This document shows, piece by piece, positions 48,230 through 59,600 of a stretch of DNA of 64,000 nt. The stretch spans positions 1-64,000 of the forward strand of contig RQTK01000138.1 in assembly GCA_003991915.1 (NCBI GenBank), in the 5' to 3' direction. Numbering within the stretch: position 1 is the stretch's first letter; each line of letters starts with the position of its first letter. The notes beneath the pieces are model-generated. The model was not told where the DNA came from. It saw only the letters and a list, made by a program, of their open reading frames with translations, and made no database searches. The DNA is from Elysia chlorotica. Taxonomy: Eukaryota > Mollusca > Gastropoda > Plakobranchidae. The position numbers were made by a program, and so were the translations under genes.

Positions 48230-51200
48230 GCCAATCAAATGAATCACAAATACTTTGAGTACACTAACCATTTTGTTTTGTCTTTTGAAGGGCTGACTGT
48301 AAATGATTTGTCATGTCTGCTCAATGGATGGCTACACAATGGTCATATACAGTACATCTTGGACAGAGTAAACAACAGTGAGCTGAACAGCAGCAGTTTC
48401 TGCATGTTGCTTCCCTGTCCAACCATCCATGAAAAGGTGCGAGAGAGAAAGAATAAGAATGAAGTGGAACGCCTGATTTTTGTTGTGAATGTGGGAAGGA
48501 ATAGTGATGGGTCTGTTTTTATTGGGTCTCCGCAAAGAGGTGGGAATCATTGGGTTTTAGTTACTGTTGAACAAAAAGAGGCGTCAGTTTCTGTGTGTTA
48601 TTGTGATAGTCTAGGGTGGGATGTCCCAGTTCACCTAATTGATTTTATTAATGATGTTACCCAACATTTCTGTTTCCCATCTTTAGATGGGGTCAACATC
48701 TGTGTCATGCATCCTCCCTCTGCCTCACGTCTCCCTCATGTTTGTTCAGGGCAGTGTAAAAACTACCCTGTGCAAACTTGTGGTAATGTTTGTGGAATTG
48801 TGGCTGTGATTGGTGCAGTGATAGCTGCTTGTGATTATGATTTATATGTATATATTACAAGACCAAAGACTGTGAATGATATTAGTTATTTCTTTCTTCA
48901 ACCAACTAAATATGAACAGTATCTTCGACGAATTTTAATTTCTTGGTTCATGAAGGAAGAAATGACCTTACTTGGCTTAAACCAAGCATTCACATTGTCT
49001 CATAAAGTTGTTACCAGACACACAGACCACACCTATTTTGGTTTCAGAAATAAAAAAAGGAAAGTTGTGAGAGAAACGTTCACTGACCCCTGTGGCTCAC
49101 AGGTAGGTGGATCGATCGACCCCTGTTCACAGGTAGGTGGATCGATCGACCCCTGTGATTCACAGGTAGGTGGATCGATCGACCCCTGTGATTCACAGGT
49201 AGGTGGATCGATCGACCCCTGTGAGTCACAGGTAGGTGGATCGATCGACCCCTGTGAGTCACAGATTAAACAGAAAAAATCAGCAATTTCACCCAGTGGC
49301 AGACAGTGTCCCTACTGCAATGAGATTTTGTCTACCAGAGCTTCTTTATACAAACATAAAAAACGTAAACATTCCTCAGAAAAATCAGATGCTGAAAACA
49401 TGTCTATTTATTGTGATATTTGTGATACTTTTAAATGTTCTTTTATTCAAGAGTTGATTAAACATTACAATTCTGCTCACAATCAAAATATAGAAATTTT
49501 AAGAAAGTCATTTTCCACTGAAACGGAGTTTCAGGAATGGAAGAAAAATATTGAAAAAGAGTCGTCATGTAGCTTTTATCAAAAGTGTGGGCCCAAAAAA
49601 ACTCAAACCTATCAAAAGATCCTCCACTATTATTGCCACAGAACTGGGAATAAAAATCTTCAAATGAATCGGAAGAGAGCTTTAAAATCTCAAGGGTCAC
49701 GTAAAATTAATAATAAATGTACAGCTTATATGATTGTAAGACAGAATGTAGGTTATGAATCAGTGATAGCAGAATATTGTCTTTATCATATTGGACATTC
49801 GTCTAAGCTGGGTCACCTTTCAATTTCAGATGAATTGCGAGCACACATTGCAGGTAAGTTGAATCAAGGGGTAGAAGTGGGTACAGTTTTGGATGACATT
49901 AGAAGTAAAGTTACTGAAATTGATAGGGATACTTTGTTGACTAGACGTGACATTCACAATATAAAAAATCAATTTAACATTTCCCAGGTAAGGAAAGCTG
50001 CAGAAGATGGACTAAGTGTCCATCTGTGGGTACAAGAATTAAAAGAAAAAAGTGATAATCCAATTATATATTATAAAGCTCAGGGTAGTGACCATGATTT
50101 TCTAAATAATGATGATTTCTTATTGTGCATTCAAACGGATTTTCAAAGAGCAATGCTTTTGGAGTATGGATCTAAAATAGTTTGTGTAGACTCTACACAC
50201 GATACAACCCAGTATAAATTCACTTTAACAACAATTGTAGTTCTTGATGATTTTGATGAAGGTATCCCAGTTGCATGGGCATTATCTAATAGAGAGGATT
50301 CTGAAATTTTACAAGAATTTTTTGGTGCTGTGAGAAAAGTTTGTAAAATGTCTCTGCAAACAAAAATATTCATGTCTGATTTAGCTAACAATTTCTACAA
50401 TGCCTGGTGTGTAATTTTTCCAAAACCTTTGAAACGATTATACTGTTCCTGGCATGTTGATAAAAGCTGGCGCTCCAAAATTTGTTCTAAGTTCATTTCA
50501 TCTGAAAATGATCAGTGTGTGATTTACACACTTTTAAAGAATCTTCAGTCTCAGACTGATGAATTTCTATTCAGACAAAACCTGCAACAATTTTTGATTT
50601 ATGTGCAAAAAATTTCAAGACCTTTTTTTGATTATTTCAAACAGCACTATGTTTTGAATGACAAAATATATTTGTGGGCTGCTTGTTTTAGAGTTGGAGC
50701 GTTGGCAAATACCAACATGTACATTGAGGCATTTCACCGAGTTTTAAAAGATGTGTATTTTGATAAGAAACAGAACAGACGCATTGACAACTTACTGGTA
50801 GTCTTGTTAAAAATATCCAGAGACAAAGCTTTTGAACAATTAATTAAGGCAGAGAAGGGTAAGGTCACTCATCACAATAGGGAAATTAAAGAAAGGCATA
50901 AAGCTGCTGACATAAAAGACAATGTGAATGAGTGGTTGGTGCCATCATCTGAGAATAAAAGAAAGATGTATATTGTTAAAAAGCTTGATGTAGACTCACA
51001 GTCACATTCCTGTAAACTTTATTGTGATTTTTGTAATGTCTGTGTTCATCTTTATACATGTACCTGCCCAGATTCTTTAATAAGACCTTTTCCTTGCAAA
51101 CATGCACATGCTGTGCAGAAGTTTGAAAACAATGTGACTGCTCAGACACTCCCTGATAGGGAAGATGTAGATGAAGATTTAGACTTTTTTAAAACTGTTC

Positions 51201-51739
51201 TATGTGAGGATAAACCTGAAAATAATAAGGATATAGAAAAAGTTCAGACAGCTTGTTTAGCACAACATACAGAACTAAAAGACATATTTATGAATACAAA
51301 CTCAGTAGAGCTTGCAAGTGCCATGCTTGTGCGTATGCGTGAAGCATGTGTCATTGGATTAGGAATACAAAGGAGTGAATACAATAATGTTGAAGAATTT
51401 TCAAAGACTAAAAGTTTCCCATCCAACAAAAAATTTGAGACACAGTTGAGGTTTTTTTCTACTAAAAAACAATCAAAACCAAGTAAACTAAAACTAAGGA
51501 GACCAGATTTGGTGCAACAAGTTAAGGCTTCAGGTAGTCTATCTAGTCAAACCAATCCCAGTCGTTGTGCCTTTTGTTTTCAAGAGGAGGATAAAAGTGG
51601 GAGCATTGTCACCTGTTGGTTCAAATGTGTCAAATGTGCTCTGATGTTACATGTAGCATGTGCCTTACCAGTTGGAAATAATGGACAAGAAGGCATGATA
51701 TGTTCATTATGCAAGTCAAAGGAAGCTGTCTTACTGTAA
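47217..51739 (+). CDS. C48-like peptidase / MULE transposase fusion with SWIM and zinc-finger modules
   Basis: My three-exon model is 47217-47319, 47437-47610 and 48291-51739, all GT-AG with matching phases, giving 1,241 residues. Order of modules: (a) Ulp1/C48-like cysteine peptidase with H179-W, D198, Q254 and C260 (Q-x5-C-G); (b) five to six VGGSIDPC-x-SQ repeats, about 357-418; (c) two C2H2 fingers, C432/C435/H448/H453 and C467/C470/H484/H489; (d) a Cys/His FAR1- or FLYWCH-like region, about 540-600; (e) MULE DDE core with D726 (VDSTHDTTQYKF), D789 (SDLANNFYNAW) and E905 (NMYIEAFHRVLK); (f) SWIM finger C1016-x-C1018-x9-C1028-x-H1030; (g) C-terminal PHD-like Cys/His cluster. No stop or frameshift disrupts it. 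It may be an autonomous Mutator-like element or a domesticated one. I saw no terminal inverted repeats clearly bounding it. Confidence 0.85.
47611..48290 (+). other. intron 2 of the fusion gene, carrying long microsatellites
   Basis: Donor gtaagg at 47,611; acceptor tcttttgaag at 48,290. Inside are two CT runs (48,059-48,115 and 48,136-48,188) and a CTAT run (about 48,187-48,230). The large frame stays open through them by chance, which gives a false Ser-Leu-rich N-terminus if no splicing is assumed. Confidence 0.75.
49084..49265 (+). repeat. in-frame 33 bp coding minisatellite
   Basis: Units of 33 bp (one of 30) centred on 'ggtggatcgatcgacccctg' encode VGGSIDPC-x-SQ. The palindromic core gatcgatc is repeated five times. 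All unit lengths are multiples of three, so the frame is kept. It forms a linker between the peptidase and the zinc fingers. Confidence 0.9.
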
Positions 51740-52680
51740 TCAAGTGTTTCAAATTGATCAATAAGAGTTTGAAACCATAAAGCCAAATATGTAGTTTCTT
51801 TTACATTATGGGTGCTTGTAAAACAATATGATTCTCTTTGTTTTCATTAAATTCTATAAAACAAAATTTTTAATGTGTGTGTGAGATTTTGAAGTGCAGA
51901 GAAACAGTCTTTTTTTATTAACCAATTTTGTGAATTTTTTCTGCAATATATTTGTTGTTTCCAACAGCCCTATTATGTTTTAAGCTGCTGGTAAATGGTA
52001 TCACGATTAACAGTTTATACATTTTTTGTGTAATATTTTGTGTTTGCATTTTCTTGCCATTATTCTCTTGTAACTTAATTTTCATTTCATAACTATAACC
52101 ACTGTTGTGAGTTTTTTGGTGCAATATTTTTGTTTTCACTACTTTGTGGTTATTTTGTTTGTTGTTGGAATGTTGTTGTTTTTTTGTTTTGTTTTTTAAC
52201 GTAACTAGCATTTTTCTGTTTCTCGGACATTTTACTGTAAATATTGTTGTTGATTTTTTTTTGTCTTTTAGTAATGTTTTGGTAATGTTCATTTCATGAA
52301 TCTGTTTGTTGCAATTAACAACTGTGGCAATTTGGCTGTTTGTTTTATTGACATTTTACTGTATATGTTTATATCAACACCTACAAGTTACTGTTTATAG
52401 AACCTAAAAATCCGGCTGTTTTATCGCTGTGACTGCTCTATTAGTCATTCCTTGTTACTAGTATTTTTTAATGTTTTTCAGCAAAATTTTTGTTTCCACG
52501 ACTTTGGTTATTTTTTGCTTGGCTGTTGTTAAATTGATTTGGTTTCCATAGCATATTAGGTTCTGTAAATTCTCTATGCATTTTTCAAATAAATAATGAA
52601 TTGAATTGTGCACATGGTTGTCTGTTCATTGCATTTTAATGGTGCTATTTGAATTTTGTGTTATGTTTTTTTTTTTTTGT
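51740..52680 (+). other. 3' UTR and flank of the fusion gene
   Basis: AT-rich, T-rich sequence without a gene. A canonical AATAAA is at 52,588-52,593. Earlier cleavage is possible. Confidence 0.4.
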
Positions 52681-52683
52681 GTA

Positions 52684-53036
<353 letters not shown>

Positions 53037-53428
53037 GATCTTTTGGAGAGGCAGAACACTGGATTAATTATAAGTAGTGTTGTTGTAGTTGTTACTGTTG
53101 TGGTTGTTGTTGTTTTGGTTGTTGTGTTGTAATTGTGCTAGTGGCGATTATTGTGGTGGCTGTGGTTGTAATGGTAGTGGTGTTTGTTTTCGGGTTGCGG
53201 CTGTTGTGGTGATGGTGTTAGTAGGGGGTCTGCTCTATGAATCAACCACTCAATCAAACAACTAATCAATCAATCAAATAATTAATTATTCAATTAAAAA
53301 TTTATCAATCTTCAATCAACCTTTTAACCAATCAATCATTCAATCATCACTTTGAATACTGTTAGTACGCATTATTGATTACTAATACTGCACACAACAC
53401 TATATATTCTATATGTTAGCAGGCATAC

Positions 53429-53466
53429 TTATTTCCGTATCACCCCCCTCTCTCTCTCTCTCTCCT

Positions 53467-53532
<66 letters not shown>

Positions 53533-53674
53533 GAGGCCGAGAAATCGGGCCACTCATTATGTTTGTTTACATTCGCAACAACCACTCCGGAAGTGAACCC
53601 TAGACCTATGCATATTGTTATATTTCAGCTAATCACTGGCCGGCATACGTTCTCTCTGTAACCGCAAGTTTTTT

Positions 53675-53747
<73 letters not shown>

Positions 53748-53885
53748 GAAGCCGAGAAATCGGGCCACTCATTATGTTTGTTTACATTCGCAACAACCAC
53801 TCCGGAAGTGAACCCTAGACCTATGCATATTGTTATATTTCAGCTAAACACTGGCCGGCATACGTTCTATCTGTAACCGCAAGTG
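53429..53885. repeat. tandem pair of ~218 bp units, each a CT run plus a 140 bp block
   Basis: The block from 'gccgagaaatcgggccactc' to 'ctgtaaccgcaagt' occurs at about 53,534-53,668 and 53,751-53,884 with a few substitutions. Each is preceded by a long CT run (53,447-53,530 and 53,678-53,744). Confidence 0.9.
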
Positions 53886-54010
53886 GTATTATTAGCATAT
53901 CGATGCTCTTTTTTGTTTTGAAAGCAAGAAGAGAAACCTGAAATGATGAACAACTCGAACTTTGGATTTTCAAGTTTACACAGAATAGGCCTACTCAGTG
54001 GATAGATCTA
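53885..54010. repeat. ~117 bp dispersed duplicate (partner at 55,321-55,443)
   Basis: The segment 'ggtattattagcatatcgat' through 'cagaataggcctactcagtg' recurs at 55,321-55,443 with two or three differences. The pair flanks the piggyBac-like fragment and the 28 bp minisatellite. Confidence 0.85.
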
Positions 54011-54195
54011 GATTTACTGGATCTTACGCCTTGAGAAGATAACTAAAGTCAAATATTGGGTAAGACTTCCATATAGGTACCGACACAGGTACTGACGTTT
54101 CAAGGTATAAAGGTGTTATATTATAGTTTTTCTACTACATTTCACTAATAACAATTCATGGAAACTTACTTTAGTAATCAAAATTATGCAAAGAG

Positions 54196-54450
54196 CTACT
54201 TTTTGCTGTTTAAAAGGCCCATGTTGAATGCCAGCGGGTAGATTCTATATGTACATAAATATTTCGTCACACCCACTTCAGTTACACCCACAAAAGGCCA
54301 TATCTTGAACCTAAAGTCCTTCTTTGTGGATGAGAAGCCAGAGAAGCTACCCGTAACCCAGGCCTCCATTTCAGGCTTTTGTAGCAGACCTGAAGCATAG
54401 CGATTAGCCGGATCCACTATTTCACCGATCAACTGATCAGCGAAAGGCAT
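54196..54450 (-). pseudogene. piggyBac-like transposase N-terminal fragment
   Basis: The 84-residue minus-strand frame has features of the N-terminal part of piggyBac-type transposases: an IVDPANRYA segment (family usually has an E-T-N-x-Y-A-like motif) near residue 12, a W-P-x-x-G-V-T-E stretch near 52, and an FNMGLLNSKK ending near the usual M-G-hydrophobic-x-K-P position. It stops there, so the catalytic part is missing. The identification rests on short motifs and is tentative. Confidence 0.4.
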
Positions 54451-54639
54451 TTGAAAAAAGTAGATTGGTAGCCGACAATTATCTGGTATATTTTGGCCCT
54501 GCTTACTGCTTCTAACAGTAAAATTGATGTCAAATCTACTAGATCTAGAAGAATTCTGAGTATCTTCATCCGTCCAAAGTAAATCTAAAATAGTAGAACT
54601 GGGTCATGCTTGCAAAAACAGCTCTGACTCGCTGCTCTC

Positions 54640-55150
54640 TACGACAAGTCACGAGTCAGAGTGTTTGATTCTATTCCTATGAGTCACTGTTTCATTCTAT
54701 TCGGGCACGAGTCACAGTTCCATTCCACTCGGACTACGAGTCACTGTTCCATTCTATTCTTCTACTCAGGCACGGGTCTGTTCCATTCCACTTAGGCACA
54801 AGTCACTGTTCCATTCCACTCCTACGAGTCACTGATCCATTCCACTCAGGCATGAGTCACTGTTCCATTCCACTCAAGCATGAGTCACTGTTCCAATCCA
54901 CTCAGGCACGAGTCACTGTTCCATTCCACTTCTACGAGTCACTGTTCTTCCATTCCACTCAGGCATGAGTCACTGTTCTATTCCACTCAGGCACGAGTCA
55001 CTGTTCCATTCCACTTAGGCACGAGTCACTGTTCTTCCATTCCACTCAGGCATGAGTCACTGTTCCATTCCACTCAGGCACGAGTCACTGTTCTATTCCA
55101 CTCAGGCACGAGTCACTGTTCCATTCATGATTCTACTCCTACGAATCGCT
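54640..55150. repeat. ~28 bp minisatellite containing GAGTCA motifs
   Basis: Degenerate units of roughly 24-33 bp follow 'cacgagtcactgttccattc' + 'cactcagg'. I count about 17. Each carries GAGTCA(C), an AP-1-like half of TGAGTCA. In variants with 'catgagtcac' the full TGAGTCA appears. Confidence 0.85.
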
Positions 55151-55210
55151 GTAATCTTCAACACATCAAGTTTTAGAACAACAAAAATCTTCGTCAAGAG
55201 ATTGGGCGGA
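55143..55210. repeat. fragment of the inverted-arm element
   Basis: It matches 46,410-46,478 ('taatcttcaacacatcaagt' ... 'agagattgggcggagct') with about 90 % identity by eye. A CA run follows. Confidence 0.75.
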
Positions 55211-55320
55211 GCTACACACACACACACATACACACACACGCATGCGATTAGTGTTGGAGAAATTGGGAAGGCGATCGGTTACTGTGTACGTAGACACTCT
55301 TAAAAGAAAAGTAAGTGTCG

Positions 55321-55443
55321 TACGGTATTATTAGCATATCGGTGCTCTTTTTTGTTTTGAAAGCAAGAAGAGAAACCTGAAATGATGAACAACTCGAACT
55401 TTGGATTTTCAAGTTTACACAGAATAGGCTTACTCAGTGGATA
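55321..55443. repeat. second copy of the ~117 bp dispersed duplicate
   Basis: Partner of 53,885-54,010. Sequence is conserved to 'ctcagtggat' and diverges abruptly after that. Confidence 0.85.
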
Positions 55444-55613
55444 TAGATCTGTTCAGACTCGCTGAGTGTGGGGCCTAGGGTAGTTTGAAATCGGATACTC
55501 TCTAACAAAACACGAATGCCTGCTAATTCGAGAGTCGTGGGTGCAAGCGAAATAGCATTCCATCCCTCCTGGATTTGGCTAGCAGGATCCAGCTGTACAA
55601 TTTAGATCTAGAT

Positions 55614-55865
55614 CTACCGGTACATCTTATTTAAATCATGATCATCAGGCCAATTGGGATCACAAATGTTGGTCCGGTCTCGGCGTTGTTGGTCTAGGCC
55701 TAAATCAACACCATCATTTATAATTGCTATCATGATTTTGATGAGGAATGCCATCAAAATCAACTTTCTCATCACTTTGTTCAAAAATAAAGAAATAAGG
55801 CTTTTCCTGACCATCCATGAGCGACAAAGTCCTGAAAGTCTGCCGAGAGATTTATCATAATTCAT
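55614..55865 (-). CDS. possible small membrane-protein frame, unrecognised
   Basis: An 83-residue frame with an ATG at 55,865 and a hydrophobic stretch at about residues 21-49 (SLISLFLNK to IMIAIIND), followed by a charged D-Q-Q-R-R-D-R-T region. I recognise no family. Composition is less biased than in neighbouring frames, but it could be chance or an exon of a longer gene. It would be divergent to PMVK. Confidence 0.25.
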   Translation of the reverse strand: MNYDKSLGRLSGLCRSWMVRKSLISLFLNKVMRKLILMAFLIKIMIAIINDGVDLGLDQQRRDRTNICDPNWPDDHDLNKMYR

Positions 55866-56689
55866 TTTGTTTTTCGTCTTAAAATCGTTGAAGAAAGTTC
55901 AAGAAAGCACACTTTCTGGTGTGATTGCATGGGTTCGAATTTCGTTTATTTCTGTTATGAAGAGTTATGAAGAAAGAAGAACTCTTCTTAAACATCATTA
56001 CTAAAAAATTTTTCTGATTTTGATATCTATAGTGACGTCAGACTTCAACGCCGTTTTGTAAAAGCTGATTAACTGGGCTCTAACAATATGGTGGCGGCCA
56101 AAGAGCCAATCTAATCGGCTTTTGGCAGTTATTGGGTTAAGTAATGTGTTTTTTAAACACCACTGAGCCAGAAGTTCAACAATATCATTTTTGTTGTTGT
56201 CACAAATATCCTTATAATTATCCTTATGAATATGAGGGATGTATATGTGGAAAGAAGAAAGCTTGTCTCTAGAGATCTTTCTAGACTATATCATTCTTCA
56301 ATTTTCTTTTATACACCAACATTCTCGTGATCTAGGAAGATCTAGATTTTTAGTAATTTACTACATGCTTGAGCTCCTGATAAATGAAATTAATATTATT
56401 GAAACTACAAGCTCATTGACTTTGTTTATTTTGTTTGAGAGATTAAAAGTTGCAGATCATCACAAGGACTAAATGTACTCATAGAAGTCTCTCTCTTTAT
56501 CACTCACGGAGCCATTTTTAATGAAAAGCTTTGTCAATATAAATCTTAATTTCTATGACTTTAATATTAAGTGCAATAAAATTGATGTGTAATAGAAGAT
56601 CTTTAATGACTAATGTTGTACAGACCCAGATTTTAGTACTTTTGGTGCAGTACCACACAAATTTCCATAATCTTATTTTTGCATTTTAG
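55866..56689. other. 5' flank / untranslated region upstream of PMVK
   Basis: No coding exon recognised. The acceptor at 56,688-56,689 implies at least one upstream PMVK exon, untranslated or coding a short N-terminus, which I cannot place. Confidence 0.35.
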
Positions 56690-59600
56690 ATACGCAGTCA
56701 AAGATCACATCAAGTTTGGAGCAAGAATGTGCTGCCCTAAAGCAATTGTTGTCATAAGTGGAAAGAGAAAGTCAGGAAAAGACTTCATAAGTGATATGCT
56801 TCTTGAGAGGTATGCAAGAATTATTTTATCTTTCTGGCCCAATGTCATCATGACTAAATGGATCTATATTTCAGTTAAAAACTTTGCTTTGGACAAAATA
56901 TAAAAAGCATGCTGTCTAATTTGGTGTTTCACTGACTAATACACATATTTATCTTCCATGCATTTTTTCAATCTTCCAAATTATTTTGGGCTTTTCAATG
57001 CACTTCAGACGTTCTTGGTGTTGTACAAAGACCACAAGCAAAAGCAAATTTATTGAAAACCAGCATCCATACAAGGGTTCTTAAGCCAAAAGCGTGGCGT
57101 GCGACTTGACTGCCTAGCTCTTAAAAAGCTACAGGTTCCTCCCGTGTCTACAAGACTGACTTGGCAACTTAGCACCTCCAAACTGGGCACTGCGGGCCTA
57201 GTGCGGGGTGCTGAGTATCTAGTTACACTGGTAGTGGGCCTTCATTCATCCTTTATTCTTCCTTTTTCTATCACACACGAAACTCATGAATGTGTGTACA
57301 GGCTCTTAAGATATCAACCAATGAAATCAATGAATAGTTTGGCGAATTCTAGACATCCCAGTCACATTATGGCGGTCATTTCATTGATCATAGTGTGAAT
57401 TTCTGAGAAAGGAAAGGGCTGAGGTAGGAGCAAAATATCCCCTGTAGAGATCTTGGGTAACCTGGAAGTATTAAGTCCCCGTAGACGGTCAGACCATTAA
57501 TGGAGAGAAAGATGGTGATGAAAGCTAAGCTTTGACTGATTCACAAATAGTGCCAAATGCCACCCCACTGAGACAGACAGACAGACAGACACACACACAC
57601 ACACACACACTGATGTGAAACAGGCGCTGACCACATGGCAGGTTGAGCTCCACTCTGTTCTGTTCTTGTGAGTATGGGCTTGTAATTGCGATTGGCTCAC
57701 TTTTACACTGTACTGGGTTTATTTGGATTGTAGGCAAACAATTACTGTAACTGCCAGTTGCTTCGCTTGATCATTTTTTATCATTACCGCCTCATTACTG
57801 TCATGCTGCATTCACAAGTAGACGGTGCGATACTTGGCAGTATCCGAAAATCTGGTCTAGAAATTTGTGGGATGGTGGTCTAATTAAATTTTAAAATTAT
57901 TAACGTTGGCTCAGTTAAAGATAGCACAGCCTTCAGTCCTTGGGACTGTGGAGCAGAAGGTCCAAGGTTCAAATCTTTGGTGTCCTTGCTCGTCATCTCT
58001 GTAGGAAATCTATGGGACATAAAATTAATTTGAAGATTACATTTTTAGCAATATACTGTCCCCATGGAAAGTTGCTATCACAACTTGCAACTTTTATCCA
58101 AATCGCAACTTTTGTTGATTTTTTAATTTTCACCATAAAATTCGTAACATCTATGAAAAATCTAATACTCAAAAAGCAGAAACAGCAAGGTAGTGAAATC
58201 AACCAACTTCTCAGCTCAATAGTTTTATGAATTTATAGGTAGAAATACAGTAGTGAACAAAATATTGCCAATAACAGCACAACACACAGATCATCAGTTA
58301 ACTAGGTGCTTACTGCCACACCACATTGTTTTCAAAGCATTGCATGAGTTAAGAGAAAATGAAAGTGTAGCTTTTCCCTCCTATATCATCTTATTTAAAT
58401 TTTTTGCATTGGATTTTAGCAAAGGAGTTTGGCAATATCATACATATTCTGCAATAAATGTATTTTAAAATTCTAATTAGCATAAGTGGCTGAAAAACAT
58501 GAAATGTTTATTGATTAATCGTCCATTTTGTGATGTTTTCTCATTGAAAAGTAATCCTTTTTTTTTTCTTTTTGTCTTTAGACTAGGTCCAACACAGTGT
58601 GGTATTTTCAGACTTTCAGGGCCTTTGAAGAAACAATATGCAAAGGTATCATCTCCATTTCCCATGCAATTAATTTTACTAACAGAAAGTTTTGGACCAA
58701 AAGTTTTTGAAAAATTCACAAGTTAGAATTGAAAATTTTAAACCCCTGTTTGTATTATACTTATTGAAAATTTTGAAGCATGGAACAATTTTAGAATGTG
58801 ACATGAAATAATCTTCACTAAAACAGTTGTATTTAATTTTAATATGAAATAGGGCTTGGGTGGTATATTCTGTACATGTACTAATATTTGCTCTGGCAAG
58901 AACTTTGAGGCTGAATGATGTGACCATGGTCTATGGATGTAAAAACATTCGGGTACTTTGGACTTTTGAAAGTTTATTTATAGAATACAGAATAATACAC
59001 TGTTTGCATAGTTTACAGTTTCTTTATAGGACAAAGGAAAAGGTTTTCAAGAAGGATCCTATAGAGCAACAGGTCCCAAGACTAATGTCTAATAAATGTA
59101 TGCGCTGCCACACATAGTACAGTTCAGGGATACCAGAACTCATGTCTCATCTGTTCATATTATACTGACAGTTACACTAACTCAACCAGGTAGCAGGCTG
59201 ATCACCTGATCAGATTAAAATACAAATGATGTCTGTTTAGTTTGGAATTTATCATGTACATTTTTTATTTGTCCTAAAAAAAAGTTGATTTTAATTTCAC
59301 AAATTTTAACTGGGCCCTATTTTAATGTCTGAAATGATTTATTTGTCTTATTTCTAATTAAAATCATGCATTTTCTGAAAGATTTTCTCTTACTCTAAAA
59401 AAAAAATTTACAAAAAAATTCATCATTTGACAAATAGGCAGTCAAGACATTCATTGTATTGAGATAACTAACTCAACCAGGTAGCAGGCAAAATATGACA
59501 AATATTTTTTTGCCAGATTGTGGCCTCAAATCCGGGTACCAACCAATTAGGAGCTTAATGCTTTACGACTTGAACCTGCATACCCGCTTTTATTTTATAT

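Noticed and set aside
48014..48290. N-terminal Ser-Leu-rich domain of the large protein
   Set aside because: It is a translation of CT/CTAT microsatellites inside a predicted intron with matching splice phases.
55052..55303. His/Ser-rich frame RHESLFHST
   Set aside because: Translation of the 28 bp minisatellite and a following CA run.
59034..59085. Candidate for the missing PMVK exon piece
   Set aside because: It has an acceptor-like ttctttatag, but none of its frames resembles the expected segment of PMVK, and it runs into a SINE.
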